From contig JALEHY010000053.1 of assembly GCA_022770425.1 (NCBI GenBank), forward strand, positions 1-20,892: a stretch of DNA of 20,892 bases, written 5' to 3'. Positions within the stretch are counted from its first letter, which is position 1; the number at the start of each line of letters is the position of its first letter. The stretch comes from Parvimonas sp. Lineage in GTDB: Bacteria > Bacillota > Clostridia > Tissierellales > Peptoniphilaceae. Positions 1 through 7,633 of the stretch are shown here, piece by piece. The translations under genes were made by a program, and so were the position numbers. The notes under the pieces are model-generated. The model was not told where the DNA came from. It saw only the letters and a program-made list of their open reading frames with translations, and did no database searches.

Positions 1-34
1 TAAATTAGGCGATAGAAATATCGTCTAATTTTAT
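1..34. terminator. Hairpin at the window edge (terminator of an upstream gene, or element end)
   Basis: Positions 2-14 and 19-31 form a 13-bp stem with one G-U pair and a GAAA tetraloop, followed by a short T-rich stretch. The window opens on TAA, which could be the stop codon of a gene lying outside. The simplest reading is an intrinsic terminator of that gene. The other reading is a subterminal hairpin of a mobile element, because the gene just downstream is truncated. The sequence alone does not separate the two. Confidence 0.4.
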
Positions 35-45
35 GTAACAATTGC

Positions 46-74
46 TTGACATTGTAGGGAAAAACAACTCTAAT
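46..74 (+). promoter_or_regulatory. Candidate promoter at the truncation junction
   Basis: TTGACA (46-51) and TCTAAT (69-74) are separated by exactly 17 bases. That is a perfect -35 and a five-of-six -10. The -10 lies inside the codons for the Walker A region of the broken ABC gene, whereas the -35 lies upstream of recognisable coding sequence, so the promoter would be a product of the rearrangement. Transcription from about position 81 would reach the intact exporter gene at 659. Activity is inferred only. Confidence 0.45.
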
Positions 75-666
75 AAAGTTATTGCTTGGATTAATAAATT
101 ATGAAGGGAGTATTTTGATAAATGGGGTAGAACTCTCCGAAATCTCAAAAAAATCAATAAAAAATATGTTCGGAGTAATTTTTCAGGATTTTAATAAGTA
201 TGAGCTATCTGTTTTAGACAATATTGCGTTAGGAGAAAATAAAAGTATTGATAAGGTATTGAATGAAGTTAGACTTAGTGAAAAAGTTGCAAATTTAAAA
301 TTTAAAGAAAATACTGTATTAGGTAAACTTGATGACGGAATTTCATTTTCTTTGGGAGAATGGCAAAAAGTAGCACTTGCAAGAATTTTATTAAGAGAAA
401 ATCAAGTGTTAATATTCGATGAGCCTACCGCCTCTTTAGATGCTGTAAGTGAAAGAAAAATAATTGACAATATAAACAAAAAAGTTTCAGATGAGAATTT
501 GGTTATTTGGATTACCCATAGAATGAACAGTTGCCGTAGTTGTGACAGTATTTTAGTAATTAAAGACGGAGTTATTTTTGAAAACGGAAGTTTTGAAGAA
601 TTAACAAGTTCAGATACATATTTTAATAAATTGTATTCTACACAAAGGAGCTTATATTATGAATAG
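58..666 (+). pseudogene. 3' fragment of an ABC exporter half-transporter (nucleotide-binding domain only)
   Basis: The reading frame starts abruptly at Gly-Lys-Thr-Thr, the end of a Walker A P-loop, with an in-frame TAG just before it at 55-57. The whole transmembrane domain and the first part of the P-loop are missing. The rest is intact: Q-loop (IFQDFNKYEL), a degenerate signature (FSLGEWQK instead of LSGGQ), Walker B with catalytic Glu (IFDEPTASLD) and the switch His (ITHR). The FQDF and GEWQK style is that of NisT/LanT-type peptide exporters. It overlaps the next gene by 8 bases, so it was once the translationally coupled first half of an exporter pair. There is no convincing ribosome binding site near TTG82 or ATG166, so stable product is doubtful. 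A real N-terminal half might still lie elsewhere. Confidence 0.75.
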
Positions 667-2320
667 AAGTGTTTTTAAAGCTGTAAAATTTGTGTTTAAT
701 TTGGACAGAAAAAAATTTTTTATTAATTACGGTTTATTTACGTTGGAGGCTGTGGCTTTTGTTATAGGCATAAGAGCATTGCAACTTGTTTTGGAGATGA
801 TTAATGCTTACAGCATAGGGAGTGTTGGAGAGAAAACAATAATTTTTGTTTTTGTTGCATTTATTTTACTAAAAATATCAATTTATATTTTACGTTCATT
901 TATGGGATATTATTGTGAGTATTATGATATTGTTTTAAGAAAAAAAGTAGAAAAAGAAATGAATAAGAAAAATATTTCTCCTATAAATTATGAAAATAAA
1001 GATTTTTTAGATTTATTAAGTCAAGCATATATCGGTAAAAATTCGATTGTACTTGTTACCAATGCTTATATTGATATGATTTTTATGTATGGTTTGAATT
1101 TATTGTTCTTGGCGATATATTTGTATACATTAAGTAAAACTTTAATATTTGTTCTGATTGTTATAGTGATTTTACAGTTTTTGCATAACAAATTTGACAG
1201 AAACATTGAGAAATCCTTAGAAGAAAGTATAAAAAATACAAGGAGAAAAAAAGTTTATTACTCAAACTTATTTTTTTCCAAAGAAACTTCTAAAGAAATT
1301 CATGCTTTGGACAGTTCCGATTTTTTGCTTAAAAAATTTTTTTCTGTGGTTGAAGAATTAAGTGTTCAATTACGACTTTTCTATAAAAAACTACTATTGA
1401 ACGATATAAGAATCGGAATCTTAAAATTGTCATCATTTATTATGTGTTTTGTTATAATATTTATAAGTAAAAGTGAGATTACGTTGGCACAATACGGAGT
1501 GTTGTTCGTAACTATGAATTCAATTCTTTCATTAGTTGAAGAAGGGTTTTATACGAGGATAAAAAGTGTTAATAAGTTTATTCCTCAATTAGATGCTTAT
1601 TTTAAATTTCTTGAATTTGATGATAATAATTTAAACGAAAATTTTTCTGATAAAATAGTTTTTGAAAATGTATTTTTTAAGTATCCGAATACTGAAAAAT
1701 ATGCTTTGAAAAATATAAATGTTAAGATAAAAAAAGGGCAGAAGATAGGTGTTGTAGGAGTGAACGGTAGTGGGAAATCTACCTTTTCCAAACTTTTGTT
1801 GCAACTTTATAAACCTACAAGAGGGAAAATAACGTCAATAAAATCAAGTTCTGTATTTCAGGATTTTATGAAATATGAACTATCATCTTTAGATAATGTA
1901 AAAATATCAGATTATGAAAAAGAAGTTGATGAAAAAGGATTTTTGGATATAGGCTATATTGATAAATCAAAATTAGATTATGACACTATACTTTCCAAAA
2001 GATTTTCTGATGAAAATCTTTCTCAGGGGCAGTGGCAAAAACTCGCAATACTTAGAGGACTTCATAAAAGTGCAGAATTTCTTGTATTTGATGAACCTAC
2101 TTGGGCAATTGATCCTTTAATCGAAAAGGAAATTTTTAACTTCATTTATTCCCAAAATAGTAAAGGAATGCTTGTAATAACTCATAGACTGTCGCTTATT
2201 AAAGGGATGGACAAAATAATTTTGCTTGATAAAGGAGAACTTGTAGGTTTTGATACTCACGAAAATTTACTTTTGAATAATCTGTATTACCAAAAGTTGT
2301 GGGAAGCAAGTTCGCAATAA
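659..2320 (+). CDS. ABC exporter, fused membrane and ATPase domains (LanT/NisT-like peptide exporter)
   Basis: A 553-residue half-exporter. Hydrophobic membrane segments fill residues about 20-300, followed by an ATPase domain with Walker A GVNGSGKST (367-375), Q-loop SVFQDF (Gln401), signature LSQGQ (454-458), Walker B FLVFDE with Glu479, and His509 in ITHR. The FQDF-x-KYEL and GQWQK wording is typical of lantibiotic/peptide exporters of the NisT type, but no precursor peptide or modification enzyme is seen in the window, so the cargo is unknown. The start ATG659 has AGGAG at 645-649 and overlaps the broken upstream gene by 8 bases. Compared with that neighbour, the ATPase lacks about 14 residues between the P-loop helix and the Q-loop. 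With its heterodimer partner truncated, this protein may act as a homodimer or be losing function. Confidence 0.85.
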   Translation: MNRSVFKAVKFVFNLDRKKFFINYGLFTLEAVAFVIGIRALQLVLEMINAYSIGSVGEKTIIFVFVAFILLKISIYILRSFMGYYCEYYDIVLRKKVEKEMNKKNISPINYENKDFLDLLSQAYIGKNSIVLVTNAYIDMIFMYGLNLLFLAIYLYTLSKTLIFVLIVIVILQFLHNKFDRNIEKSLEESIKNTRRKKVYYSNLFFSKETSKEIHALDSSDFLLKKFFSVVEELSVQLRLFYKKLLLNDIRIGILKLSSFIMCFVIIFISKSEITLAQYGVLFVTMNSILSLVEEGFYTRIKSVNKFIPQLDAYFKFLEFDDNNLNENFSDKIVFENVFFKYPNTEKYALKNINVKIKKGQKIGVVGVNGSGKSTFSKLLLQLYKPTRGKITSIKSSSVFQDFMKYELSSLDNVKISDYEKEVDEKGFLDIGYIDKSKLDYDTILSKRFSDENLSQGQWQKLAILRGLHKSAEFLVFDEPTWAIDPLIEKEIFNFIYSQNSKGMLVITHRLSLIKGMDKIILLDKGELVGFDTHENLLLNNLYYQKLWEASSQ

Positions 2321-2350
2321 AATTTTTCATTATCTAAAAAATATAATGTA

Positions 2351-2384
2351 AAAAATAAAAACGCCAACAGGCGTTTTTATTTTT
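2351..2384. terminator. Bidirectional intrinsic terminator between convergent genes
   Basis: A 15-bp perfect stem pairs 2351-2365 with 2370-2384 around an AACA loop. The five-base-pair GC core is flanked by A-rich and T-rich arms, so it has a U-tract on either strand. It serves the ABC exporter on the plus strand and the penicillin-binding protein on the minus strand. The stop codon of the latter (2385-2383) overlaps the end of the stem. Confidence 0.9.
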
Positions 2385-5265
2385 AGTTATTGTTATTTTT
2401 ATCATCTTTCGGTTTTGTTTTGTCTTCGGTTTTTTTATTTTTGTTATCTTCAGGTTTTGTTGTTGTTTTTTTGTTTTTATCATCTTCAGGTTTTGTTGTT
2501 TTTTCATCATCACCCAATTCAGACAGTTCAGTAGGCGGTTTTTCGGAATCTTTAGCTCCCGGCCCCACATAGAAAGTTTTTTCTATAATGTATTTTTCAG
2601 GAGTTAAATTAGTTGCCAACTTTCCGTTTCTACTGTCAATCAAAACCGTTTCATAACTATTATCATACTCTTTAGGTTCCGTACCTTTTACAAAGTATTC
2701 ATAAACCGCATTTACTTTTGAACTTCCGTTAATTAAAAGTCCGCTTCTACTTGAAACAAGTCTTTGAATTATATTTTCATTAGGACCGTCAAATTTTTTA
2801 GGTTCTTTGTCCTTTAAAATTTCTTTATTTATAATTCCCCAAAGTGTAGCTGCTTGGTTGTTGTTTTCATTTAGTTTTAAAGTAGCGTTATCAAAACCGA
2901 TCCATACTCCCATAGTGTAATAAGGAGAAAAACCTACAAACCAAGAGTCTTGTACTTCTTCTGTTGTACCTGTTTTTCCGGCTACATCAATTGTCGGATG
3001 TTTTGCAGTCGGAGCTGAAATTTTCGGAACATCACTTAAAATATTTGTCATAATAAAAGTATTTTCTACAGATGTTACTTTATTTTCTCTTTGTTCAGCT
3101 TCTAAAACTACTTTTCCTGTTGAGTCTGTAACTTTTGTAAATGAAATAGGCTCAATATATGTTCCTGAATTTGCAATAGCGGAAAAGGCTCCGGTCATAT
3201 TCAAGTTAGTTACACCTCTTGTAAATGCACCAAGTGCTAAGCTGGCTAAAGTTTCGTCATTAACGTCAATGGACTCGGATCTTGTTACGAAAGTATCGGA
3301 TAGTTCATTATTTTTATTAATTATTCCAAATCTTGCCAAATATTCTTTTGATTTTTCAATTCCAACTTCTTTTAAAGTTTTTACTGAGTTTACATTTATT
3401 GAGTGAACAATACTGTATCTTAGCGTTTGCCATCCTCTATAACCGTTATACCAGTTTTTTGGCCATAACTCATGTTTTTCATTGTAATGAGGAGCATCCT
3501 CGATAGCAGTTGCTGCCGTATATCCGTTGTCTAAAGCAGGCGTATAAACCGCCAACGGTTTTATGGTAGATCCCGGTTGTCTTGGAACTCTGTAAGCTCT
3601 GTTAAGAGGATTTCCTTTAGTTTCTCTACCTCCAACAATTGCAACTATTTTTCCTGTATGATGATCCATTACTACACATGAAGATTGAGGTTGTAAAGTT
3701 CCAACTTCATCAATTTGAAAATACTTTGAACTCAAGTAAAGATTTCCGTCATCTCCTACTTTGTAAAAATCTTTATAATCATTAAATACGGAACTGTTAA
3801 TTTCAAAAGAGTTTGCATTTTCAACTTTTACAGAATTTTCAGGAATTTCAAAATTTCCGATTCCGTGAGTAACTAAATTATTATTTTCATTTACCGTATA
3901 ATAACTTGCAACTGATATAACATTCTCATAAACATACAATCTGTTACTGTTTATTTTTAAACTTTTATCTTCATTTATTGAAAATTCTCCTTTAGGAATT
4001 ATTATTTCATTTTCTGAACTTAAAAGATTGTTTTTTGTATAAAAGACTATATTTTTTTTATCATTTACTATATTTCCGTAATTGTCCCTTTGCCAAGAAA
4101 CGTAAGCAGGAGTTGAACCCCATTTTGGCATATTCATAACGTTCGAAAAGTTTTCGTAAATATTTTCTATATTTTTTTGAATCGTCTGATCCATAGTGGA
4201 GTGGATTGTAAGTCCTCCGTTGTATATTTTATTCCAAGCTTCATCTTTTGAGTAGTGATATTTTTCAACTAATTTATCTGCAACTTGTGACTTTACAAGT
4301 TCGGTAAAATATGTAGAAACTTCTCTTTCTATTCCTAAGTTTGGCTTTATAGCGGATAAAACATCTTCGTTTACCGCTTCGTCATATTGAGCTTGGCTTA
4401 TTTTTTTAAGTTCCAACATTTTTTTTAGAACGTATTTTTGTCTGTCTAAAACTTTTGGGTTATAAACAGCCTTGTAAACTTGACCGCTTAGGTTGACATC
4501 ACTTATTACAATGGAATCCTCTGTTACATTTTCAGGTTTTAAAGTTTTATATAATGAAAAGTTTGAAGGACTTTGAACAATGGCTGCAAGTAATGCTGAT
4601 TCGGCAATTGTTAAGTCTTTTACGTCTTTTGAAAAGTAACCTTGACTTGCTGCTTGTACTCCGTAAGAATGTTGACCTAAAAATACTCTGTTCAAGTAAG
4701 CCTCTAAAACGCCTTCTCGTTTTATTGAGTCGGTTATTTTGAGTGCAAGGTAGGCTTCTTTTAATTTTCTTTCAATTTTTTGTTCGCTTGATAAATACAT
4801 ATTTCTTGCTAACTGTTGAGCAATTGTAGAACCGCCTCTTAATCTACCTCCAAAAACTGTATCAATAAAGCTCTTTCCTATTCCTATCGGATCGACACCT
4901 TTATGAGAATAAAATCTTTCATCTTCGGTTGAAATAAAAGCGTCGATTAAATGCTTAGGCATATCTGAAAGAGAAACTAAAGTTCTGTTTTCCAAATTTT
5001 CGATTTTTTCTACAAGGTTATCGTCTTTGTCTAAAATCACAGATGATTGAATCATAAGTTCATTCATTCTTGACGCATCGACAACCGGTGTTTCTTTTAT
5101 AACGTCAATAAATGAAATCGCCATCATTCCCGTAATTGCCGTTCCGATCATCAAAATAGACAAAATAGTAATGTTCAAAGCTTTAAAGATTATTTTGAAT
5201 ATATTAAATTTCTTTTTTTCTGTTACGATTTTAGAATTTTCTTTTTTATTCTCTGAATAACTCAT
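2383..5265 (-). CDS. ponA: Class A penicillin-binding protein (bifunctional transglycosylase/transpeptidase)
   Basis: A 960-residue bitopic cell-wall enzyme that polymerises lipid II and cross-links stem peptides outside the membrane. One membrane anchor lies at about 30-52. The GT51 transglycosylase domain follows, with STEDERFYSH (catalytic Glu114) and RGGSTIAQQLARN (143-155). The transpeptidase domain has STIK (nucleophile Ser566, Lys569), SIN (622-624) and KTG (764-766). The last about 40 residues are a hydrophilic Lys/Asp/Thr/Asn repeat tail ending in four Asn. I chose ATG5265 because AAGGAGG sits 5 bases upstream. An in-frame ATG at 5292 lies at or before the predicted transcription start and has no ribosome binding site. 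The gene is monocistronic and divergent from hflX. The symbol follows the PBP1 family of Firmicutes. Confidence 0.95.
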   Translation of the reverse strand: MSYSENKKENSKIVTEKKKFNIFKIIFKALNITILSILMIGTAITGMMAISFIDVIKETPVVDASRMNELMIQSSVILDKDDNLVEKIENLENRTLVSLSDMPKHLIDAFISTEDERFYSHKGVDPIGIGKSFIDTVFGGRLRGGSTIAQQLARNMYLSSEQKIERKLKEAYLALKITDSIKREGVLEAYLNRVFLGQHSYGVQAASQGYFSKDVKDLTIAESALLAAIVQSPSNFSLYKTLKPENVTEDSIVISDVNLSGQVYKAVYNPKVLDRQKYVLKKMLELKKISQAQYDEAVNEDVLSAIKPNLGIEREVSTYFTELVKSQVADKLVEKYHYSKDEAWNKIYNGGLTIHSTMDQTIQKNIENIYENFSNVMNMPKWGSTPAYVSWQRDNYGNIVNDKKNIVFYTKNNLLSSENEIIIPKGEFSINEDKSLKINSNRLYVYENVISVASYYTVNENNNLVTHGIGNFEIPENSVKVENANSFEINSSVFNDYKDFYKVGDDGNLYLSSKYFQIDEVGTLQPQSSCVVMDHHTGKIVAIVGGRETKGNPLNRAYRVPRQPGSTIKPLAVYTPALDNGYTAATAIEDAPHYNEKHELWPKNWYNGYRGWQTLRYSIVHSINVNSVKTLKEVGIEKSKEYLARFGIINKNNELSDTFVTRSESIDVNDETLASLALGAFTRGVTNLNMTGAFSAIANSGTYIEPISFTKVTDSTGKVVLEAEQRENKVTSVENTFIMTNILSDVPKISAPTAKHPTIDVAGKTGTTEEVQDSWFVGFSPYYTMGVWIGFDNATLKLNENNNQAATLWGIINKEILKDKEPKKFDGPNENIIQRLVSSRSGLLINGSSKVNAVYEYFVKGTEPKEYDNSYETVLIDSRNGKLATNLTPEKYIIEKTFYVGPGAKDSEKPPTELSELGDDEKTTKPEDDKNKKTTTKPEDNKNKKTEDKTKPKDDKNNNN
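2404..2511 (-). repeat. Imperfect tandem repeat coding the PBP C-terminal tail
   Basis: A 19-base core, ATCTTCAGGTTTTGTTGTT on the plus strand, occurs at 2446-2464 and again at 2482-2500, 36 bases (12 codons) apart. A more divergent copy starts at 2404, 42 bases earlier. On the coding strand the repeats give a Thr-Thr-Lys-Pro-Glu-Asp-Asp/Asn-Lys-Asn-Lys-Lys pattern. Spacing in whole codons means copy number can change without breaking the frame. Confidence 0.7.
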
Positions 5266-5290
5266 AAAAACCTCCTTGAAATATAAATAC

Positions 5291-5319
5291 ATTATATCAT
5301 AAATTTCTTTAAATAACTA
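5291..5319 (-). promoter_or_regulatory. Promoter of the penicillin-binding protein gene
   Basis: On the minus strand an extended -10, TGATATAAT, occupies 5299-5291, with a weak -35 (TAGTTA, 5319-5314) at 17 bases. Transcription would start near 5284, leaving a leader of about 20 bases that includes the AAGGAGG site. A second minus-strand TGATATAAT at 5371-5363 could be an additional promoter farther upstream. Confidence 0.6.
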
Positions 5320-5420
5320 AGTTAATGTTATCGTACTTTGCACAGTGCAAAAGTTTATGTTTATTATATCATATTTAAAAAATTTTATAAATATATACAA
5401 AATATGTAAAAATTTTAATT

Positions 5421-5449
5421 TAGTTATACAGTGAAAATTATGATATAAT
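5421..5449 (+). promoter_or_regulatory. Promoter of the hflX-yigZ operon
   Basis: TGATATAAT at 5441-5449 is a perfect extended -10. TAGTTA at 5421-5426, 17 bases upstream, is a poor -35, which is common with extended -10 promoters. The leader would be about 70 bases, very A+T-rich, with no obvious hairpin. Confidence 0.6.
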
Positions 5450-5526
5450 TAATATAGTATATTTTTTTTAGGATAATACAATTAAAATAATTATGATAAA
5501 AATATAATAATTTAAAAGAGGTTTTT

Positions 5527-6798
5527 ATGAGTGAAAAAGTTATAACTGTTACAGTAAATATAAATATGAATGAAAAAACATTGCAAGATAAAATTTTTGA
5601 ACTTGAAAATTTAGTTTTTGCACTTGACGGAGAGGTTGTGCTTAGTGTGTCACAAAATCGTGATGTTATCGACAAATCACTTTATATTGGAAAAGGGAAG
5701 GCACTTGAAATAAAAGACTATTGTGAAAAGTTGGAAGCAACGGTTGTTGTATTTAATAATGAACTTACAGGTTCACAAGTTAAAAATTTGGAGGAAGTTA
5801 TAGGCTGTAAAGTTATAGACAGAACAAATTTAATTTTAGATATTTTTAATGAAAGAGCAAGGAGTAAGGAGGCAAAATTACAGGTTAAACTTGCAAAACT
5901 AAAATATACTTTACCAAGACTCTCAGCTCTTAGAAGCGGTTTTTCAAGACAGGCAGGAGGAATAGGTGCTAAAGGTGTAGGAGAACAACAAATAGAATTG
6001 GATAGAAGAACTATAAAACGTGATATAGTGTCAATTTCAAATCAGTTAAAAGAAATTGAAAAAAACAGAAATGAAATAAGAAAAAAGAGAATTAATTCAA
6101 AAGAACCTTTGATATCTTTGGTCGGATATACTAATGCCGGAAAGTCTACTTTGATAAATAAGTTAATTTCTTATGATAAAGATGAAAATGAGAAGGTAAA
6201 AGAAGTTTTTGTAAAGGATATGTTATTTGCCACTTTGGACACTTATGTTAGAGAAGGAAAACTTTTAAACGGTTCTAAAGCAATGTATGTTGATACCGTT
6301 GGTTTTGTTTCTGATATTCCTCACAATCTTGTTGAGAGTTTTAAAAGTACATTGGAAGAAATTAGGTATTCTGATTTGATTTTACATGTTGTTGATATTT
6401 CAAATGTTAATGTTGATGAACAGATTAAGGTGACAAATGATATGTTAAAAAATCTTGATTGTGATTCAAAAAACATTATATATGTGTTTAATAAGGTTGA
6501 CAAGTTGGAAGATGAAAATGTAAAGTATCTTTATTCAAATATTGAAAATAAAGTATATATAAGTGCTAAAAGAGATGAAGATATTGTTTTGCTTTTAGAA
6601 AAAATCGAATCGGTTCTTTTTTCTTTTGCAAAGACAGTAAAACTTTTAGTTCCTTACGACAAACAGAATGTCATTAGCAAGATTTTAAATTCTTATGTTC
6701 CGAATTCTGTTATATATGCTGAAAACGGAACGATTTTAAACATTACATTAAAGAAAGAAGATTATGAATTGTATAAAGGATTTGAGATAGATGAATAA
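5527..6798 (+). CDS. hflX: GTPase HflX (ribosome-associated)
   Basis: A 423-residue GTPase of the HflX family, which binds the 50S subunit and rescues or splits stalled ribosomes under stress. The N-terminal HflX domain spans about 1-110, followed by a helical linker with the family hallmark GAKGVGEQQIELDRR (147-161). The G domain has G1 GYTNAGKST (200-208), G2 Thr in FATLDT (about 236), G3 DTVG (256-259), G4 NKVD (322-325) and G5 SAK (346-348), then a short C-terminal domain. Length is normal for the family. AGAGG precedes the ATG at 7 bases. It overlaps yigZ by 8 bases (ATGAATAA), so the two are probably translationally coupled. Confidence 0.96.
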   Translation: MSEKVITVTVNINMNEKTLQDKIFELENLVFALDGEVVLSVSQNRDVIDKSLYIGKGKALEIKDYCEKLEATVVVFNNELTGSQVKNLEEVIGCKVIDRTNLILDIFNERARSKEAKLQVKLAKLKYTLPRLSALRSGFSRQAGGIGAKGVGEQQIELDRRTIKRDIVSISNQLKEIEKNRNEIRKKRINSKEPLISLVGYTNAGKSTLINKLISYDKDENEKVKEVFVKDMLFATLDTYVREGKLLNGSKAMYVDTVGFVSDIPHNLVESFKSTLEEIRYSDLILHVVDISNVNVDEQIKVTNDMLKNLDCDSKNIIYVFNKVDKLEDENVKYLYSNIENKVYISAKRDEDIVLLLEKIESVLFSFAKTVKLLVPYDKQNVISKILNSYVPNSVIYAENGTILNITLKKEDYELYKGFEIDE

Positions 6799-7426
6799 TG
6801 AAAATTTTTTGAGTATTGACAAAGATGCAAGTATAAGTTTTGTTGTGAATAAATCTGAGTTTATAGGACATATTTTTTATGTTGAAACTGCAAAAGAGGC
6901 TGAAAATTATATTTTAGAAATAAATGAAAAATACAAAGATGCAACTCATAACTGTTATGCTTATGTAATAGGGAAAGAAAAATCAATTCAAAAGTACTCT
7001 GATGACGGAGAACCTTCGGGAACAGCCGGCATTCCTATGTTAGAGGTATTAAAAAAGAAAGAAGTTACAAATTGTTTGGTTATAGCTACAAGATATTTTG
7101 GAGGAATTTTACTCGGAGCGGGAGGACTTGTAAGAGCATATACAAAAACTGTTGTGGAGTCTTTGAATGAGGGTGTAATTGTAAAAAAAGAAAAATTTTT
7201 TGAAATCGAAATTTTTTTAGATTATGTTTTTTTGGGGAAAGTTGAAAATATTTTAAATAAGTTTAAACTTGAAATAAAGAATATAGAATATTTAGAAAAT
7301 GTAAAAGTAAATTTATTTGTAAAAAAGTCGGAGTTTGAATATTTAGAAAAAATTTTAATTAATGAAACAGCAAATAATTGTAAATTGTTTGTTGTTGACG
7401 AAATGTATAAGTCAGTATTTATATAG
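6791..7426 (+). CDS. yigZ: YigZ/IMPACT family protein
   Basis: A 211-residue protein of the UPF0029/IMPACT family. The N-terminal domain carries the diagnostic motifs ATHNCYAY (51-58), SDDGEPSGTAG (70-80) and RYFGGILLGAGGLVRAY (101-117). The smaller C-terminal domain (about 135-211) is the usual ferredoxin-like DUF1949-type half. Eukaryotic IMPACT regulates the Gcn2 kinase; the bacterial role is not established and a nucleic-acid or ribosome link is only proposed. The gene begins inside hflX and is followed by a terminator, giving a two-gene operon of likely translation-related proteins. Length and motifs look intact. Confidence 0.93.
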   Translation: MNNENFLSIDKDASISFVVNKSEFIGHIFYVETAKEAENYILEINEKYKDATHNCYAYVIGKEKSIQKYSDDGEPSGTAGIPMLEVLKKKEVTNCLVIATRYFGGILLGAGGLVRAYTKTVVESLNEGVIVKKEKFFEIEIFLDYVFLGKVENILNKFKLEIKNIEYLENVKVNLFVKKSEFEYLEKILINETANNCKLFVVDEMYKSVFI

Positions 7427-7438
7427 AAGATATGGTAT

Positions 7439-7476
7439 AAAAACGGTAGATCTTTTCGTTGATTTGCCGTTTTTTC
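7439..7476 (+). terminator. Intrinsic terminator of hflX-yigZ
   Basis: Positions 7439-7452 pair with 7461-7474 in a 14-bp stem with two G-U pairs and an eight-base loop. The 3' arm ends in a run of T to 7476. Confidence 0.8.
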
Positions 7477-7559
7477 TTTGTTTAATATAAAGTAGGGAGA
7501 TAATTTTCAATACTTTTTTCATTTCTTAACAAAAATATTTAACAATAAAATGTATAGCT

Positions 7560-7588
7560 TTGACAAAATAAAAAAAAAGGTTTAGAAT
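7560..7588 (+). promoter_or_regulatory. Promoter of the threonine aldolase gene
   Basis: TTGACA (7560-7565), a 17-base spacer containing an A-tract, and TAGAAT (7583-7588) give a near-consensus housekeeping promoter. The start would be near 7595, leaving a leader of about 40 bases. Confidence 0.75.
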
Positions 7589-7633
7589 AATGTCTGAAAA
7601 TTTTAATTTCTTATAGAGAAGGAGGGGATAAGA

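Noticed and set aside
1..57. Insertion sequence end
   Set aside because: A single hairpin without transposase, terminal repeat pair or target duplication in view is not enough; kept only as one of two readings.
659..2320. Lantibiotic/RiPP biosynthetic cluster
   Set aside because: Exporter wording is LanT-like, but no modification enzyme, precursor peptide or immunity gene is visible in the window.
2404..2511. CRISPR-like array
   Set aside because: Repeats are imperfect, in-frame and translate to a low-complexity protein tail; there are no unique spacers.
2390..2572. Open frame on the plus strand of about 60 residues rich in Leu/Phe/Ser
   Set aside because: It is the antisense of the PBP repeat tail, has no ribosome binding site, and its composition follows from the repeat.
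5266..5292. Longer start for the penicillin-binding protein at 5292
   Set aside because: It has no ribosome binding site and lies at or before the predicted transcription start; ATG5265 has AAGGAGG at 5 bases.
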